Origin: Euphorbia lathyris
Taxonomy: Eukaryota; Streptophyta; Magnoliopsida; Malpighiales; Euphorbiaceae
DNA: 64,000 nt
NCBI RefSeq assembly: GCF_963576675.1
Contig: NC_088916.1
Location: 49,539,001-49,603,000, forward strand
Direction of reading: 5' to 3'
How positions within the stretch are numbered: the first letter of the stretch is position 1; the number at the start of each line of letters is the position of its first letter. Shown here one piece after another: positions 34,151 through 47,386 of the stretch. Both the position numbers and the translations under genes were made by a program. The notes under the pieces were generated by a model. That model was not told where the DNA came from, ran no database searches, and was given only the letters and a program-made list of their open reading frames with translations.

Positions 34151-35461
34151 TACCCACTTGATTTTAAAATAGGTTTAAAATCGTTTTATGTTAAATGTAT
34201 ATATATGTTTCAGAAATTAATAGTTTTCTGTTTTGATTATCGAATGAATAATTCGTTTAAATGTTTGTTTTTACAAATATGTAAATCAAAGTGTTAAATG
34301 AATTAAAATCAAAATAAATGGGACGAGCATAATCAACGTTTTATATGGTTATATTAATCTAAGGATTAATATAAAGATACAAAACGATTAGAAGTAAAAT
34401 TGGATGAAAGTTAATTTGACGAGTTAATGTGATTAACCTAAATATTACATAAGTCGGTTATGTAATCAACCAATTAAATTTATTTAATTGAGTCTATGCA
34501 TGTTTGGAGTTATGGACATATTTGGACCCTCTTTTAGTCTTTTGGTATTTTTGAAATAGGGCCTGCGCGTCCTGCCTTTCTACTATCTATTGTAATTTCT
34601 CCTCTCATCTGATTCCCTTCAATTCAATTGAAGTTTTCTTATAGTAGTATAGAAATTAATATGTAATTTCAAGGCGCCATGGAGAAGACGGAGGACCTAA
34701 AGAGAAATATGTAATAGTTAGTATTTCCTTAGGTTTGGCCTTTTATTCCGTCTCTGGCTCGACGGAATAATTTAGATAATGTGTCCATAACGCCAATGTA
34801 TGTGAATGTATGTATGTCTGATGTATGCTAAAGCAAATCAAGACTAAGTTAGATTATGAGACTTAAATAAAATCCCTCATTAAAAAGTTAAGTAAATAAG
34901 TAAGTTATTAAAATCGGTTTCCCCTCCCTAATATTATAATTCAGCCGAAAGTACTGGGGGCCTTTGGGTTGTTGAGTAAACTCAAGCTCGGGGTCTTATG
35001 GTAACACCTGAATTATCGAAAATCATTTTTCATGAATATGGGGTAATACTTAAATTAGATTATGATAATTGGATGAGTAAACTCATGTTGTCATAAACTA
35101 ATGGGCAAAATGGTTGGGATTAATATGAATAGAATATTAGTTACTAATGTGGTTAGTAACCCAATAACCTAGGAATCACATTAGAGATGTGATTGATTAT
35201 ATGAATCTACCTAATGAATGAGACTAGCTTGTTGAGTAAACTCAAGGCGAAATCTCAGGAGTTAGGATCCTAGCTCACTAAAGGATTTGTGAAATTCTTC
35301 GAATTAATATGGAGGGTTATTAATTTGGCAAAATAGTGGGAGCAATCTGAAATAAATTAAAAGGCCTATAATTTTAGATTGTTAAACTTTAAAGCAAATG
35401 AATGACATACGCTTACTCTTTCTCACTCTCAGGTTTTGTTTAAACACACACTCTTAAAATC

Positions 35462-38400
35462 ATGACTAACACCGATCTGCGTTACATCCTTACCGATAAC
35501 AAGTTGAATGGTTCAAACTTCACCGACTGGTTTCGTAACCTCAAAATTGTTTTGAAGTTCGAAAGGAAAGGGTATGTACTTGATACACCGATACCCCCTT
35601 ACCCAATGGATGATGCTCCCTACCAAGAGGTTTATGCTTACTTGAAGCATAAAGCTGATGATGATCAAGTGGGGGACATCATACTTGCATCATTGACACC
35701 GGAAGTTAAAAGGCAACTACATTCAGATATGGATGCCTCTTCCATGGTCAAGCACCTAAAAGAGCTATTTGTGATAGAAACTCGGTGCGAGCGCTTCGAA
35801 ATAACCAAAGAGTTATATAAAAGCAAGATGCAGGAGGGCACATCTGTGATGGTACATTGTGCCAAGATGATCAGCCTCATAACCAAGTTTTCTAGTATTG
35901 GAGATGCGATGGACCATGAACTAAGTGAAAACTTACTTCTACAGTCCCTCCCTGAGAGCTACTCACAGTTCATTATGAACTATCAGATGAGTGGCTTGCA
36001 AACCTCTCTTGTAGAGCTTGCACATATGCTCGAGTCAGTCGAGCCCAGTATAAAAGAAAACGAGGAAATGTTGGCCCTTGCTATTGAAGGATCGAGAAAA
36101 AGGAAAGGGGTCGCTCCCGATCCAAACCATCCTGATAAATGCATGGGGGCTGTGCTCACCGAAACAAAGGGAAAGGAACCAAAGAAGCCCAAAGGAAAGT
36201 GTCACTATTGTGGTGATTTCGGGCATTGGAGGAGAAACTGTCTGGAGTACCTAACCTTCCACAAGAAGGCAAATGACGGTGCTTCAGCGTCTGGTATGTT
36301 CTATATTGAAATAAATACGGTTTCATTGTCTGAATCTTGGGTACTTGATACCGGATGTGGATCTCATATTTGTACAAATATGCAGGAGCTAAAACAGACT
36401 AAGGAACTAAAGAAAGGAAGCATAAACTTGCGAGTGGGAAATGGAGCAAGAGTTGCCGCCCTCGCAATTGGAGATTATGTTTTACTTTTGCCCTTTGGGC
36501 TTGTAATAGAATTAAGGAATTGTTTATACGTTCCTGAGATGTCTCGTAACATTATTTCTATTAGCCGTCTCGTTGACGACGGTTTTCATATTTCAATAAA
36601 GAACAATAGTTGCAATTTTTATAAAGATTCGATCTTTTATTTTTCAGGAATATCACAAAATGGGATTTATGTGTTAGATGATAAAACTCCTGTTTTTGCA
36701 ATTGATACCAAAAGACATAAGCTAGATAATTCAACTTACTTGTGCCATTGTCGTTTAGGCCATATAAACAAGAGACGCGTGCTAAAGCTACATTCAGATG
36801 GGCTTATAGATCCAATCGATTCTAAATCATTGGAAACATGCGAATCATGTTTAAAAGGTAAAATGACAAAGACACCCTTTAGCAATAAAGGTGAGCGTGT
36901 ATCAGACACTCTAGGACTCATTCATTCAGATGTATGTGGTCCTATGTCAGTCCAAGTAAGAGGAGGATTCAGATACTTCATTAGCTTTATAGATGATCAT
37001 ACTTGCTATGGTTATATCTACTTGATGAGGCACAAATCATAAGCTTTTGACAAGTTCAAATGCTTCAAGAATGAAGTGGAAAATCAATTAGGAAAGAAAA
37101 TAAAAACACTTCGATCTGATCGAGGTGGCGAATATCTTTCTGATGATTTTCTGAATTATCTAACTGAATGTGGGATATGCTCACAATGGACACCTCCCTA
37201 TACGCCACAACACAATGGTGTATCCGAGAGGAGAAACCGTACCCTATTAGATATGGTACGATCCATGATGAGCATGGCCTTACTTCTAAAGACGTTCTGG
37301 GGCTATGCCTTAGAAACTGTCCTCTTCACCCTAAATCGAGTACCAACTAAATCTGCTAGTTCCACGCCATATGAATTGTTCGTTGGTAGGAAACCCGTGT
37401 TCTCTTTCATGAGAGTATGGGGTTGTTCAGCATATGTCAAACGCGTTGCGTCCGACAAATTAGATTCTAAATCTGATAAATGTTTCTTCATCGGATACCC
37501 TAAGGAAACTATGGGATATTACTTCTATCATCCAGATGATCAGAAAGTAATCGTATCCAAACACGCAACCTTCTTAGAGAAAGAGTTTCTCGAAGAAACA
37601 CAAAAGGGAAGCGTGATTGAACTCGATAAAGTTCAAGAGGAAGAAACACCGACTGAAATAACGGAGGCGGTCGAGGTACCCGAAGAAGTCCCATTAGATG
37701 AGACTCCAGTGGCACCTATTCGTAGATCACGAAGAGTTCGTGAACTCCCAGTTAGATATGGTTTTCTAGTGGGAGATGATGACGAGGTTCCCGTGTTAGA
37801 CGACGAACCCGAAAACTACGAAGAGGCTCTTACTAGTCCAGATTCTAAAGCATGGCTTGAGGCCATGGATTCTGAAATGGATTCCATGTATACTAACCAA
37901 GTTTGGACTTTGGTTGATCCACCCGAAGGGATAAAACCCATTGGGTGCAGATGGATCTTCAAAAGGAAGACTGACATGGATGGAAAGGTTAGCACCTACA
38001 AGGCTAGGTTGGTAGCGAAAGGATATCGTCAAAAACAAGGTGTTGATTATGACGAAACCTTCTCTCCCGTTGCTATGTCCAAATCAATCAGATTCATGCT
38101 TGCAATTGCCGCTCATTTTGATTATGAGATTTGGCAAATGGATGTGAAAACAGCTTTCCTAAACGGAAACCTGCTTGAGGATGTATACATGATGCAACCT
38201 GAAGGTTTCATATCAAAGGATGCAAATAAAGTTTGCAAACTTCAAAGATCCATTTATGGACTCAAGCAAGCATCTAGAAGCTGGAACAAGTGTTTTGACG
38301 AAACCATAAAACAATTTGGTTTCGAACAAAATTGCGAAGAAGCTTGCATTTACAAGAAAGCAAGTGGGAGCTCTATAGCATTTCTCATACTATATGTGGA

Positions 38401-39379
38401 CGATATACTGTTAATGGGAAATGACATTGCTCTATTACAGTCAGTGAAAATATGGTTATCTGGTAACTTCTCAATGAAAGACCTTGGTGAAGCAGCCTAT
38501 ATATTTGGTATAAAGATCTACAGAGATAGATCGCGTAGACTGCTTGGTCTTTCACAGGCTACATACATTGAAAAGGTGCTAAATCGGTTTAGCATGCTTG
38601 AATCGAAACGAGGTAACTTACCTATGGTACATGGAGTAAAGTTAAATAATCATCAATGTCCTAAAACTGATGATGACAAACGACGCATGGCTGTAGTCCC
38701 GTACGCCAGCGTGATCGTTTCGATTATGTATGCTATGCTATGCACTAGACCCGACGTAGCGTTCGCGTTATCTGTAACGAGTCGTTACCAAGGGAATCCG
38801 GGAGACGAGCATTGGATTGCCGTCAAAAACATTCTTAAGTACTTGAGAAGAACTAAAGATATGTTTCTAGTGTACGGAGAAGGAGATCTGAAAATACAAG
38901 GATTTTCAGACGCTAGTCATCTCACAGATGAGAATGATTTTAAATCCCAATCAGGATACCTGTTTATCCTAAATGGGGGCGCGGTCAGTTGGAAAAGTTC
39001 CAAGCAGGGAAGCGTAGCTTTCTCTACGATCGAGTCAGAGTACATCGTTGCTGCGGAAGCAGCAAAGGAAGCAGTTTGGATTAGAAAGTTCATTACAGAA
39101 CTAAGTGTGGTGCCTGAAATTGTCAATCCCATTACTCTGTACTGTGATAACAATGGAGCCATTGCGCAAGCAAAGGAACCACGGTCTCATAATGCATCCA
39201 AACACTACCTAAAGCGATACCACATCATAAGAGAGATTGTGGCTAGAGGAGATGTGAGAATAGAAAGAGTACCTACAGAGGACAACGTTACAGATCCGTT
39301 GACAAAGCCTTTAACCCAGAAAGTACATGATCGCCATTTAACTTCTACTGGGATAAGTTTTAGAAACAATTGGCTTTAG
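35462..39379 (+). pseudogene. Copia-2 gag-pol polyprotein with one nonsense codon
   Basis: A single frame from ATG 35462 to the stop at 39379, interrupted only by TAA at 37040-37042 inside the integrase. Order: copia-type Gag (LNGSNFTDWFRNLKIVL); CCHC knuckle CHYCGDFGHWRRNC (about residue 246); protease VLDTGCGSHICTN (about 292); GAG-pre-integrase/zinc region CHCRLGHINKRR...CESC (about 427); integrase core with IHSDVCGPM, then DRGGEY and ERRNRTLLDMVRSM; RT with QMDVKTAFLNG and active site YVDDILLMGND; RNase H with SDASH...SQSGYLF and YCDNNGAIAQAKEPRSHNAS. The reading frame is otherwise intact over about 1300 codons, so this copy is young. The nonsense codon should block autonomous full-length Pol. 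Confidence 0.95.
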
Positions 39380-39381
39380 TC

Positions 39382-39393
39382 CAAGTGGGAGTA
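39382..39393 (+). other. Copia-2 polypurine tract
   Basis: caagtgggagta lies directly before the 3' LTR TGTTGG. Confidence 0.75.
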
Positions 39394-41258
39394 TGTTGGA
39401 GTTTTGTGTCCTATAGTCAATTGTTGCAGGATACAAACTTATTGTAAATGAATTGTTCTTTATATCATTTGTTTTAATGAGATATATGTTTTATAACTAT
39501 ATAAAGGCAATCCCTTTTAAGCACTAAATAAAGTATAATAAAAGGAAATCCGTAAGTTTGTTTAAAGTGATTATAAAGTGTTCATACAAGCATGAAGTGA
39601 GACAAAACTTTATAATAAACTAATAAACTTAAAACCACCCCAAGTCAAGTGATATATTTAGGATTGATATATCACAGTTGAGACTTGTATGTAACAATGT
39701 CTTCTGTCCGACAGAAAGCTGATCTCACAAGCTTCACATATATAGATATCTGGACAGTTACATAGATCCGGTGAAACGTTGTTCATTAGGATTGGGGATC
39801 CGACTTGAGATAACAGGATGGGTAGATTCATCCTTGTCAACTGTTCATCTCATTGGTATTAATAGGTATAACTAATCCTCAGACTCAAAGGAATGTTAAT
39901 TGGTCATCCTGAATTACTGAATGTGAGACTTTGATCCTGTGGTCCCACGATTCTTAACAGAGATGACTCTGGGGTGTGAACTGCAAAGGTTGGGTGTCAC
40001 AGGAAGTAATTTCAGGGTAGTTATACATTGGATTGAGCATTTATCACTCCCGATTAATGGGAGATACATCCAAGGATCGCTTGTGGAAGACTCGACTCTA
40101 AACCCTTGCAAGGTGATAGCTTAAGAGTAGAAATACAGATTTCACTTAACCTATCTTTTTGAGTTGACTCGGCCAATAACAAGTAAAACGAACGTCTCGC
40201 TATATGTGACTTGACATTACCCATAGTCATAAGATCCAGTTCAAGGATGTAGTTGATAAAGGATCGTATTATACCGTAACTAATACAGAAGGGTTAACGA
40301 CAGAATCAACCTGTCTTCTTAACGGACTCTGGGGGAATGATTACGGACTTGCCAATAACATACTCTGTACATCATTCTGTTATGCAAGGGATTAAATATA
40401 ATTCTTGAAGAAATTAATTTAATAGGTTGCATACGGCCAGAAGTAGTAAGGACCTAATGGATCACACATAAGACTTGGAACCAAAAGAGAGATGGATATG
40501 ATTAATAGATAGAAGTCCAATTAAGCCCAGTAAGGCCCAAATACTAGGAGGGGGCCGAAATTTATATATGTTAGTAAGGAATTAATTTTATTCCATTAAT
40601 CCTAATTAGATTAGGATTATGAATTAAATTAATTAAGAGATAATTAAGTTAGGAGTTTTAATTAGATTAATATACTCCTATTATTATCCAATTAGGTTAT
40701 TTATTATTATCCTAAATGTATTTGATATATTATAAGATAATAATTAGGAATCCTATTTCGAATGGAATTCCTATTAAGTAACCTATTCCTATCTAACTAG
40801 GGTTTAGATACAAGCTAATATATATACCCCTTCTCTTAATGAATTTCGACTAAGCCTATCCCTCCCCCTACTTGTGATTTTCGAAATTGCTATATTAGTG
40901 AGAGAAAAGAATTCTATTCCCAAGTTTGTGAACAAGAATTCATACGGCATTCCATCGATTGATTAATCTTATTCATCCCTCTTTCTCTTTGATCTTGTGT
41001 TGGTTTATTAGAGGCAATCTATTTTGGTTGCATCTCATAAGGGTTGATTTCATCTTAGCCTCACCGTATTAAACTTTGTGGTTGGAATCTCGGAGAAGAA
41101 TTGTGGGCGCTTCTTTAACAACGGTAGATTGTTCATCGAAAGGTATTCCTTCTTATCCCTCTTTATATGAAATAACGATTAACGGATCCTATGGTTAAAA
41201 GGAAGTAGGCTAAAAATTTTATATTGCCGCTGCTATACCTTAGCCTTAATTTTCTTCA
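39394..41258 (+). repeat. Copia-2 3' LTR
   Basis: Runs tgttggagttttgtgtccta to taattttcttca. Relative to the 5' LTR it has an insertion of about 12 bp (aaggcccaaa context near 40532) and scattered substitutions. Confidence 0.94.
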
Positions 41259-41548
41259 TCTGAGTCATCTGCATCAACCCGTAAATTTGAGTAGAACTCT
41301 CGTACTAACCTTGGGTAGGCTTTTCCTGGAAGAGAAAAGAGACCTGTCCAGTTATTTTTCGCAATCCATTCACAGAATGGTGTTTCAGTCGATACGAAGC
41401 TTGGAGAGAACCCCCGGCATTTTAACACCTCCATATTGTTAACCTTTGAGTGTACCTTGAGCATTATCCTCTCCTTTTCCATTGAAGGACCAGCGTGGTC
41501 AGGGGGTGTGTTTTGCGCTTCTGGGGTTTTCTTTTTGCTGGGAGACAT
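41259..41548 (-). pseudogene. Sirevirus envelope-like ORF, N-terminal part
   Basis: ATG at 41548. Begins MSPSKKKTPEAQNTPPDHAG and continues with ETPFCEWIAKNNWTGLFSLP and REFYSNLR, a pattern recognisable from plant retroelement envelope-like/transposon ORFs. The frame runs into Copia-2 after an acidic DADDSD stretch and continues in frame at 31727 on the far side. Confidence 0.8.
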
Positions 41549-42116
41549 CTTTGACGATTTTGAAATTTTTAGAGAGGAAGAAGTTTGAGTTTCAGGGATT
41601 GCAAGAATGAAGAAAGACGAGTGAGGGTTCTTCTACTTTATATAAATTAATGAGGACCCTAAATCATTATCTTGCCGTTTTTCTCCTAGGGACGTTCAAT
41701 CGACTCTGTCAATTATGACATCTTCGGCGTATGGGTTTTTGCCATTAATGTGCGTCTTCCCAATGTGTCAGAATTTACACGTGTAGATTTACTTTACGCG
41801 AATGGGTTTTTCCTGAAATTCGAAGCGTCAATGATATTGAGTGCCTATCGTTTGTTAAGACAATTTTTCTATCTCCTATTAACTCAGCATAGGTTACGTA
41901 CTTAGCGTGTGTCTGTACTCAGCATGGAGTGATTTGTTTATCTACTCAGCATGGGATGTTTACTTAACTTTTATGCCTACTTAGTATCGATACTTACTAT
42001 GCGTGCGCAGGGTGGCTTTTTTATTTTAAGCTTAGTAGGGAATAAATATTTTACTCAACATGGTATTCGTACAATCATTCAAAGTTCCACTCATAATTAT
42101 TCAATGCAAAATTTAG
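41549..42116 (-). other. Sirevirus spacer between pol and envelope-like ORF
   Basis: Non-coding. Contains repeated tactcagcatg(g)-type motifs (about 41883-42063). The envelope-like ORF probably needs its own transcript or splicing, as proposed for other Sireviruses. Confidence 0.5.
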
Positions 42117-44966
42117 TTAGAGTGGATTTGACATACCAATTTCTTCCCTTAGTGTGTTGAATTGCTCTCGTGCCAAGGGTTTTGTGAAGATATCTGCAAG
42201 CTGATCGTTTGTTGGCACATAGGTCAGCTTGATCTCATCTTTTAGTATGTGATCTCTGATGAAGTGATGCCTTATGCTAACATGCTTCATCCTGCTGTGT
42301 TGGATAGGATTTTTAGATAGATCAATGGCACTTTTGTTGTCGCATTTGATCTCTATCGTCTTTGTTTTGACTCCGTAATCCTCAAGCTGTTGTTTTATCC
42401 ATAGGACTTGTGCAACACAGCTTCCTGCAGCCACGTACTCAGCTTCAGTTGTAGACAAAGCTACGGATGATTGCTTCTTGCTAAACCAAGACACTAGACA
42501 GCTTCCGAGGAAATGGCATCCCCCTGAAGTACTTTTTCGTTCTAGCTTATCTCGTCCATAGTTAGCATCAGTATATCCAATGAGTGTGAAGTCATTTGAG
42601 GTTGGATACCATAGACCTGCATCAACTGAGCTTTGCAAGTATCTAAAAATTCTTTTTACAGCAGTTAGATGAGATTCCCTGGGGTCAGCTTGATATCTAG
42701 CACAATAGCATACTGAGTATTGAATATCTGGTCTATTAGCAGTGAGATAGAGTAATAAACCTATCATACCTCGATAGAGTTTACTATCAACTGACTTACT
42801 CTTTTCATCCTTGCATAGGACAGTATCAGTACCCATGGGGGTTGATATTGGTTTGCACTCTTCCATGCTGAATTTCTTTAACATTTCCTTGGTGTACTTA
42901 GACTGACTTATAAATATGCCATTCTTACCTTGCTTGATTTGGAGTCCAAGAAAGAAGTTGAGTTCACCCATCATGGACATTTCGAACTCAGTTTGCATCT
43001 GTTGGCTAAATTCTTTGCACAAAGATTCGTCAGTAGCACCAAAGATTATATCATCAACATATATCTGTGCAAGTAGGGTATGTTTACCCTTTTTCTTAAT
43101 GAACAAGGTTGTGTCAGCTTTTCCCCTGACATAGTTCCTGGTCAACAGGAAGTTGGTCAACCTCTCATACCAAGCTCTTGGAGCTTGCTTTAGGCCGTAC
43201 AGGGCCTTTTTGAGTTTATAAACGTGATTTGGAAATTTTGAGTCTTCAAATCCAGGAGGTTGATTAACGTATACCTCTTCGTTTATAAAGCCATTAAGAA
43301 ATGCACTTTTTACATCCATTTGGTATAGTTTAAAATTCATGTAACTGGCATAGGCACACAATATACGTATAGCTTCTAATCTAGCAACATGAGCAAATGT
43401 TTCTCCATAGTCTATACCCTCTTGCTGACTATAGCCTTGAGCTACAAGTCGGGCTTTGTTTCTAATCACATTTCCATGTTCATCCAGCTTATTTCTAAAG
43501 ACCCACTTAGTTCCTATGGGCTTCTGATTCCTAGGTTTAGGTACTAAATCCCATACCTCATTTCTGGTGAATTGATCAAGCTCTTCTTGCATAGCATTGA
43601 TCCAATACTCATCTTGCTCAGCATCAGCAAAATTCTTTGGCTCATGTATTGATACGAATGCAACATTGCTGAGGTATTTTCTAAGTTGATCCCTGGTCAT
43701 CAATTTGTTGTTAGCGGCATCAAGAATGGCTTGTTCTGTATGGCCTCTTGGGATCTTTATTTCCTTTGGCAGTGCTGAGTCGTCTGGAAGAGGTGTTTCT
43801 ACAATCTCTACAGGAATATGTTGGTCAGCAAATGTTATTTCAATTTCTTGCTTACCTTGAGTCAGCTCCTGTATGCTTGTCATTGTGGCTTCTGGTTGAT
43901 CAGCGGAAGCTGAACCTGGTTCATCTTCTTCAGTCTGAGCTGACTTACCTGTAGGGTCAGTTTTATCGAACTCAACATGTACAGACTCTTCTACAACTTG
44001 AGTTCTTTTATTAAATACTTTATATGCATTACTGTTTGTTGAGTACCCTAAAAAGATCGCCTCATCAGCTTTAGCATCAAATTTAGCAAGGTTGTCTTTT
44101 GTATTGAGTATAAAACACTTACACCCAAAGGCACGAAAGTATCCAATGTTGGGCTTTCGACCTTTCCAAAGTTCATATGGGGTTTTCTTGAGTATAGGTC
44201 TGACTAGAGCCCTATTCAGTATATAACATGCTGTGTGAACAGCTTCACCCCAGAAGTACTTTGGAAGCCTATTTTCACTCAGCATCGTCCTAGCTATTTC
44301 AACAATAGTTCTATTTTTCCTTTCAACAACCCTATTTTGTTGAGGTGTTCTTGGAGCAGAGAAGTTGTGGTCAATACCACAGGTTTCACAGAATTCATCA
44401 AACTGTTGGTTTTTGAATTCTCCACCATTGTCGCTTCTAATGTGAGCTACTTTTAGGTCTTTGTCATTTTCAAGCTTTCTGATCAATGTGGTGAACATCT
44501 CAAAGGTTTCATCCTTGCTACTAAGCAAGATGATCCAAGAGAAATCATCTACAATAACCAAAGAAAATTTCTTACCTCCCAAGCTGAGTGGCTGGATAGG
44601 TCCGAAAAGATCCAAGTGTAGTAATTCCAATGGCCTTTTGGTTGAGACGATATTTTTACTATGAAATGACTTTTTTGTTTGTTTGCCTTGCTGACAGGCT
44701 TTACATAGTTGATCTTTTTCAAACTTTAATTTGGGTAATCCCTCAACTAATTGCTTTCTAGCTAATTTGGCAAGAAGATCCATGCTGACATGCCCAAGTC
44801 TTCTATGCCATAGCCAGGAGTTGTCCTATTTAGATACTAAGCATATATTTTTAGAAAACTGTTTTTCCAAGTTCAACATATACACATTTTCTATACGAGG
44901 GGCAGTTAAAATCAATTCATTTGTATTTCCCTCGAGTATTTGACACTTAGTATCATCAAATACAAC
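42117..44966 (-). pseudogene. Sirevirus pol: integrase, reverse transcriptase, RNase H
   Basis: A minus-strand frame from the CACTA-B junction to TAA at 42117. Near the start a TAG lies at 44826-44828, shortly before [10 protein letters not shown]. Landmarks: [17 protein letters not shown] (integrase zinc finger and GAG-pre-integrase), [79 protein letters not shown] active site [11 protein letters not shown], RNase [19 protein letters not shown] and [23 protein letters not shown] precedes RT, as in Ty1/copia. The otherwise open ~890 codons indicate a young copy. [10 protein letters not shown] carries His where relatives usually have Pro. Confidence 0.93.
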
Positions 44967-44969
44967 CCT

Positions 44970-46335
44970 CACTACAAGAAATTTGGTCTTTTATGACGAT
45001 TATTTTTTCTACAAACATAATTTTGTCACCAATAATCACTTAACCATGACGAATTTTAACTTTCGTCATTGTTTATAAATTTTTCATGACAATTTTGAAA
45101 GACACCCCTATTGATTTTCAAATCTGTCACTATAGAAACATTTGGTGACGATAAGTGAAAAATCGTAACTTATACTTTCAGAGGAAACTTTTAGTAGAAT
45201 AAATTTGGAGGAAAACTTTTATTTTTGACAAAATAATGATAATTGGTGACAAAATTATCGTCATAATAAGAAATTTTTTTTGTGACACTTTGCATTCATG
45301 ATTATGTAATTTGAACAAATGGTGACAAATTAAATTTCATCATATATTTTAATCTTTTGTGATATTATTTAAATATCGTCATGTATTTTGATATTATTGT
45401 GACGATTTATGTTTATCATCACCGTACTATTAATGGAAATTTTTTAACAATTTAAAATTGGAAAAAAGAATATAATTTTTGAAAAAAGAATTTTATTATA
45501 TTACAATTTTTTTGTCGTCGATGTAATATATTAATGACGATTGTTAATATGCCATAAATAAATTGGACAATATATTGTATTTTGTATAATTTGGGAAAAA
45601 AAACAAATATTTGCCGAATTTATAAACATTAATTTTCAATTCTATTATTAAATCATAAAAATATGTAATTTTTTTTAGAACCAACTGATATGCAATTAGT
45701 GCAGAATAAGGAACAAAATATCTGCGTTTTATAATAATGTCTGAAATTCACCTAGCTTGTTAACGTTAGGAGTAAAATTTCTATTCGCTACTAATGTTAT
45801 GATAAAAACCGCATTATCTTAGACGTTAAGGGCAAAATTGCTCATTAATGTAAACGTTATGAGTATTTTGGCACATCGTCCCTTGATTTAATTATTTGTT
45901 TTTCTTGAAAAAGATTCATATTTTATTTTTAATATATATATTTTTAGAACACATATATATATATAAGAAACTTTATTCAATTCTTTATTTATAAACGTTG
46001 ATTTTACTTTTTACATTTAACAATAAACTTATTTTTCTCCTTTTTAATAAAAATACTATTTTTTAATTGGTTTCTCTGAAATCCCGTCTGTCTCTATCTA
46101 TTACCCACCTCTCTCACATTGCAACGATTTGAACGTCGACCACCACTCCACGAACTGGTCCATCGACCACTACTTCCTTCTCTCTTCTCAGTTCTCAATT
46201 CTCAATTGCATTACACTGTTCCTCTCAATTTTCATTTTGTCAGTAGCTAGCCAGTAGTTCCCTTCAGGGCCGCGTTTAAAGCCCCCGATGTACAAGAGCA
46301 AAAGTGAACGGTAGGAGGGGATTGAACGGAGAACC
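44970..46335. other. CACTA-B left arm, subterminal repeats
   Basis: Contains TIR-proximal tgacga/gtcat repeats to about 45560, the tacctctaac-type dispersed repeat at 45720-45889, a TA run near 45953-45963, and from about 46080 a GC-richer leader-like stretch (ctctctcacattgcaacg, cttccttctctcttctcag) preceding an ATG at 46336. Confidence 0.6.
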
Positions 46336-46384
46336 ATGGCTTGTGATGCCAATTCCTCCGTGAACAGCTCGGAGTTTCTTGCCG
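46336..46384 (+). pseudogene. Possible first exon of a gene captured by CACTA-B
   Basis: ATG in good context (accatggc) followed by 16 codons (ACDANSSVNSSEFLA after Met) and a consensus donor g|gtaatt at 46385. The 250 bp upstream is CT-rich, like a plant 5' UTR, and differs from the AT-rich transposon arm. No family is recognised. The phase does not match the exon-like block at 57635, so further exons or decay must be assumed. Confidence 0.35.
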
Positions 46385-46482
46385 GTAATTATAGGTCCAG
46401 CCATATCTGATAAGTTGCTCTCCGTCTACTTATTCATCTATTTAGTTCATTTTTGTTTTCCGTTTTATCTCCTCCTCATGGT

Positions 46483-46522
<40 letters not shown>

Positions 46523-46819
46523 AATCTCATCAAAACTGAATTTGGAAATTTGCTGCTAAGGTGTTGAAAGAACTTTTGATATTTTGATTGGACTAGGTTC
46601 ATTTGGTTTGAAACTATTGTTGGACAATAGGAAATGGATTCAGTTTGGCAGATCATATGTTTTGTGCTTAGTGTGTTGTACAAAATTATGGACTTGGGTT
46701 AAGTCTGGCAGAATTTTTTTTAATTAAATGGTTGATTTGCTAGCTGATTTTGACTTGTATTGTTGATGATAAAGACATAAATGAGTGCATTAGTTATTGG
46801 ATTGTAGCTGATATGTTGT
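46385..46819. other. Presumed intron start within CACTA-B
   Basis: T-rich sequence with a TA microsatellite at about 46488-46517. No coding region. It ends at the gypsy-2 TSD GTTGT (46815-46819). Confidence 0.5.
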
Positions 46820-47328
46820 TGATGACCCGCGAGGCTAAACCGAGTCATATTCATTTCGCAGGCCCAGCCCATACTTAGACCTATGGTCTAAGATCGGATG
46901 AGATCCGAATAAAGGAAGCGGGCGCAGCGAGTAACCGCCCCGAATGGGACCCGAATAAGCGGAAACGGGTGAAGCGAGTAACCGCCCCGAATTCCTAAAC
47001 GGAGCATCAAGACTCCCACTCAGAACCACGTTCGTTGCCATGAAAGCCACGAAAGGGACATGGCCTAAAAAGGGGGAACCGCCCTCAGAACGTGGCCCAC
47101 TAAGGAGTAACCGCCCTCGGCGGTTACTTAAAAAACACCTATAAAAGGCCTTAAGAACGAGGGAAAAAGGTACGCTCACAATTTTCCCCGCAATACTATT
47201 GTCAAATTACCAACCTTCTTACAAAAACTGACTTGATCGTCAGAGAGTTTTTCCGGAGATCCTGTCTCCGGTTCTGTTTTGCAGGTAACTCTGGCAGAGA
47301 ATATCAAATCGGATCCGGCAAGTTATCA
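46820..47328 (+). repeat. Gypsy-2 5' LTR
   Basis: Runs tgatgacccgcgaggctaaa to ggcaagttatca. TATA box ctataaaagg at 47139-47148. Contains repeated gagtaaccgcccc motifs. The short minus-strand frame here recurs in both LTRs and is not a gene. Confidence 0.95.
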
Positions 47329-47329
47329 T

Positions 47330-47347
47330 TGGTGCGGTGATCGTGGA
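47330..47347 (+). other. Gypsy-2 primer binding site
   Basis: tggtgcggtgatcgtgga follows the 5' LTR after one base. The tRNA could not be assigned with certainty; it partly resembles a tRNA-Asp-type PBS. Confidence 0.5.
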
Positions 47348-47386
47348 CCTTTTTTACCAACATTTGGTTAAAGGTACGCGAAGAAC

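Larger units (their letters stand above)
33594..35461 (+). other. Copia-2 untranslated leader
   Basis: A leader of about 1.9 kb without a long ORF. It contains an (AT)n tract and a GC-rich hairpin island (listed separately). The distal part has repeated gttgagtaaactca motifs (about 34972, 35068, 35231). Confidence 0.7.
31728..41258 (+). mobile_element. Copia-2: complete Ty1/copia retrotransposon inside the Sirevirus
   Basis: LTRs lie at 31728-33580 (1853 bp) and 39394-41258 (1865 bp; 12 bp longer around 40530). TSD TCTGA lies at 31723-31727 and 41259-41263. Next come a PBS matching initiator tRNA-Met, a long leader, a gag-pol frame (35462-39379) and a purine tract before the 3' LTR. LTR differences are about 20 substitutions by eye (about 1.2%). 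The pol order INT-RT-RH shows Ty1/copia. Confidence 0.95.

Noticed and set aside
33960..34157. Ala/Arg-rich minus-strand frame
   Set aside because: Arises from the GC-rich hairpin island; no start context or homology.
46835..47179. 114-residue minus-strand frame repeated at 56256-56600
   Set aside because: Lies entirely in the gypsy-2 LTRs; LTR identity explains its conservation.
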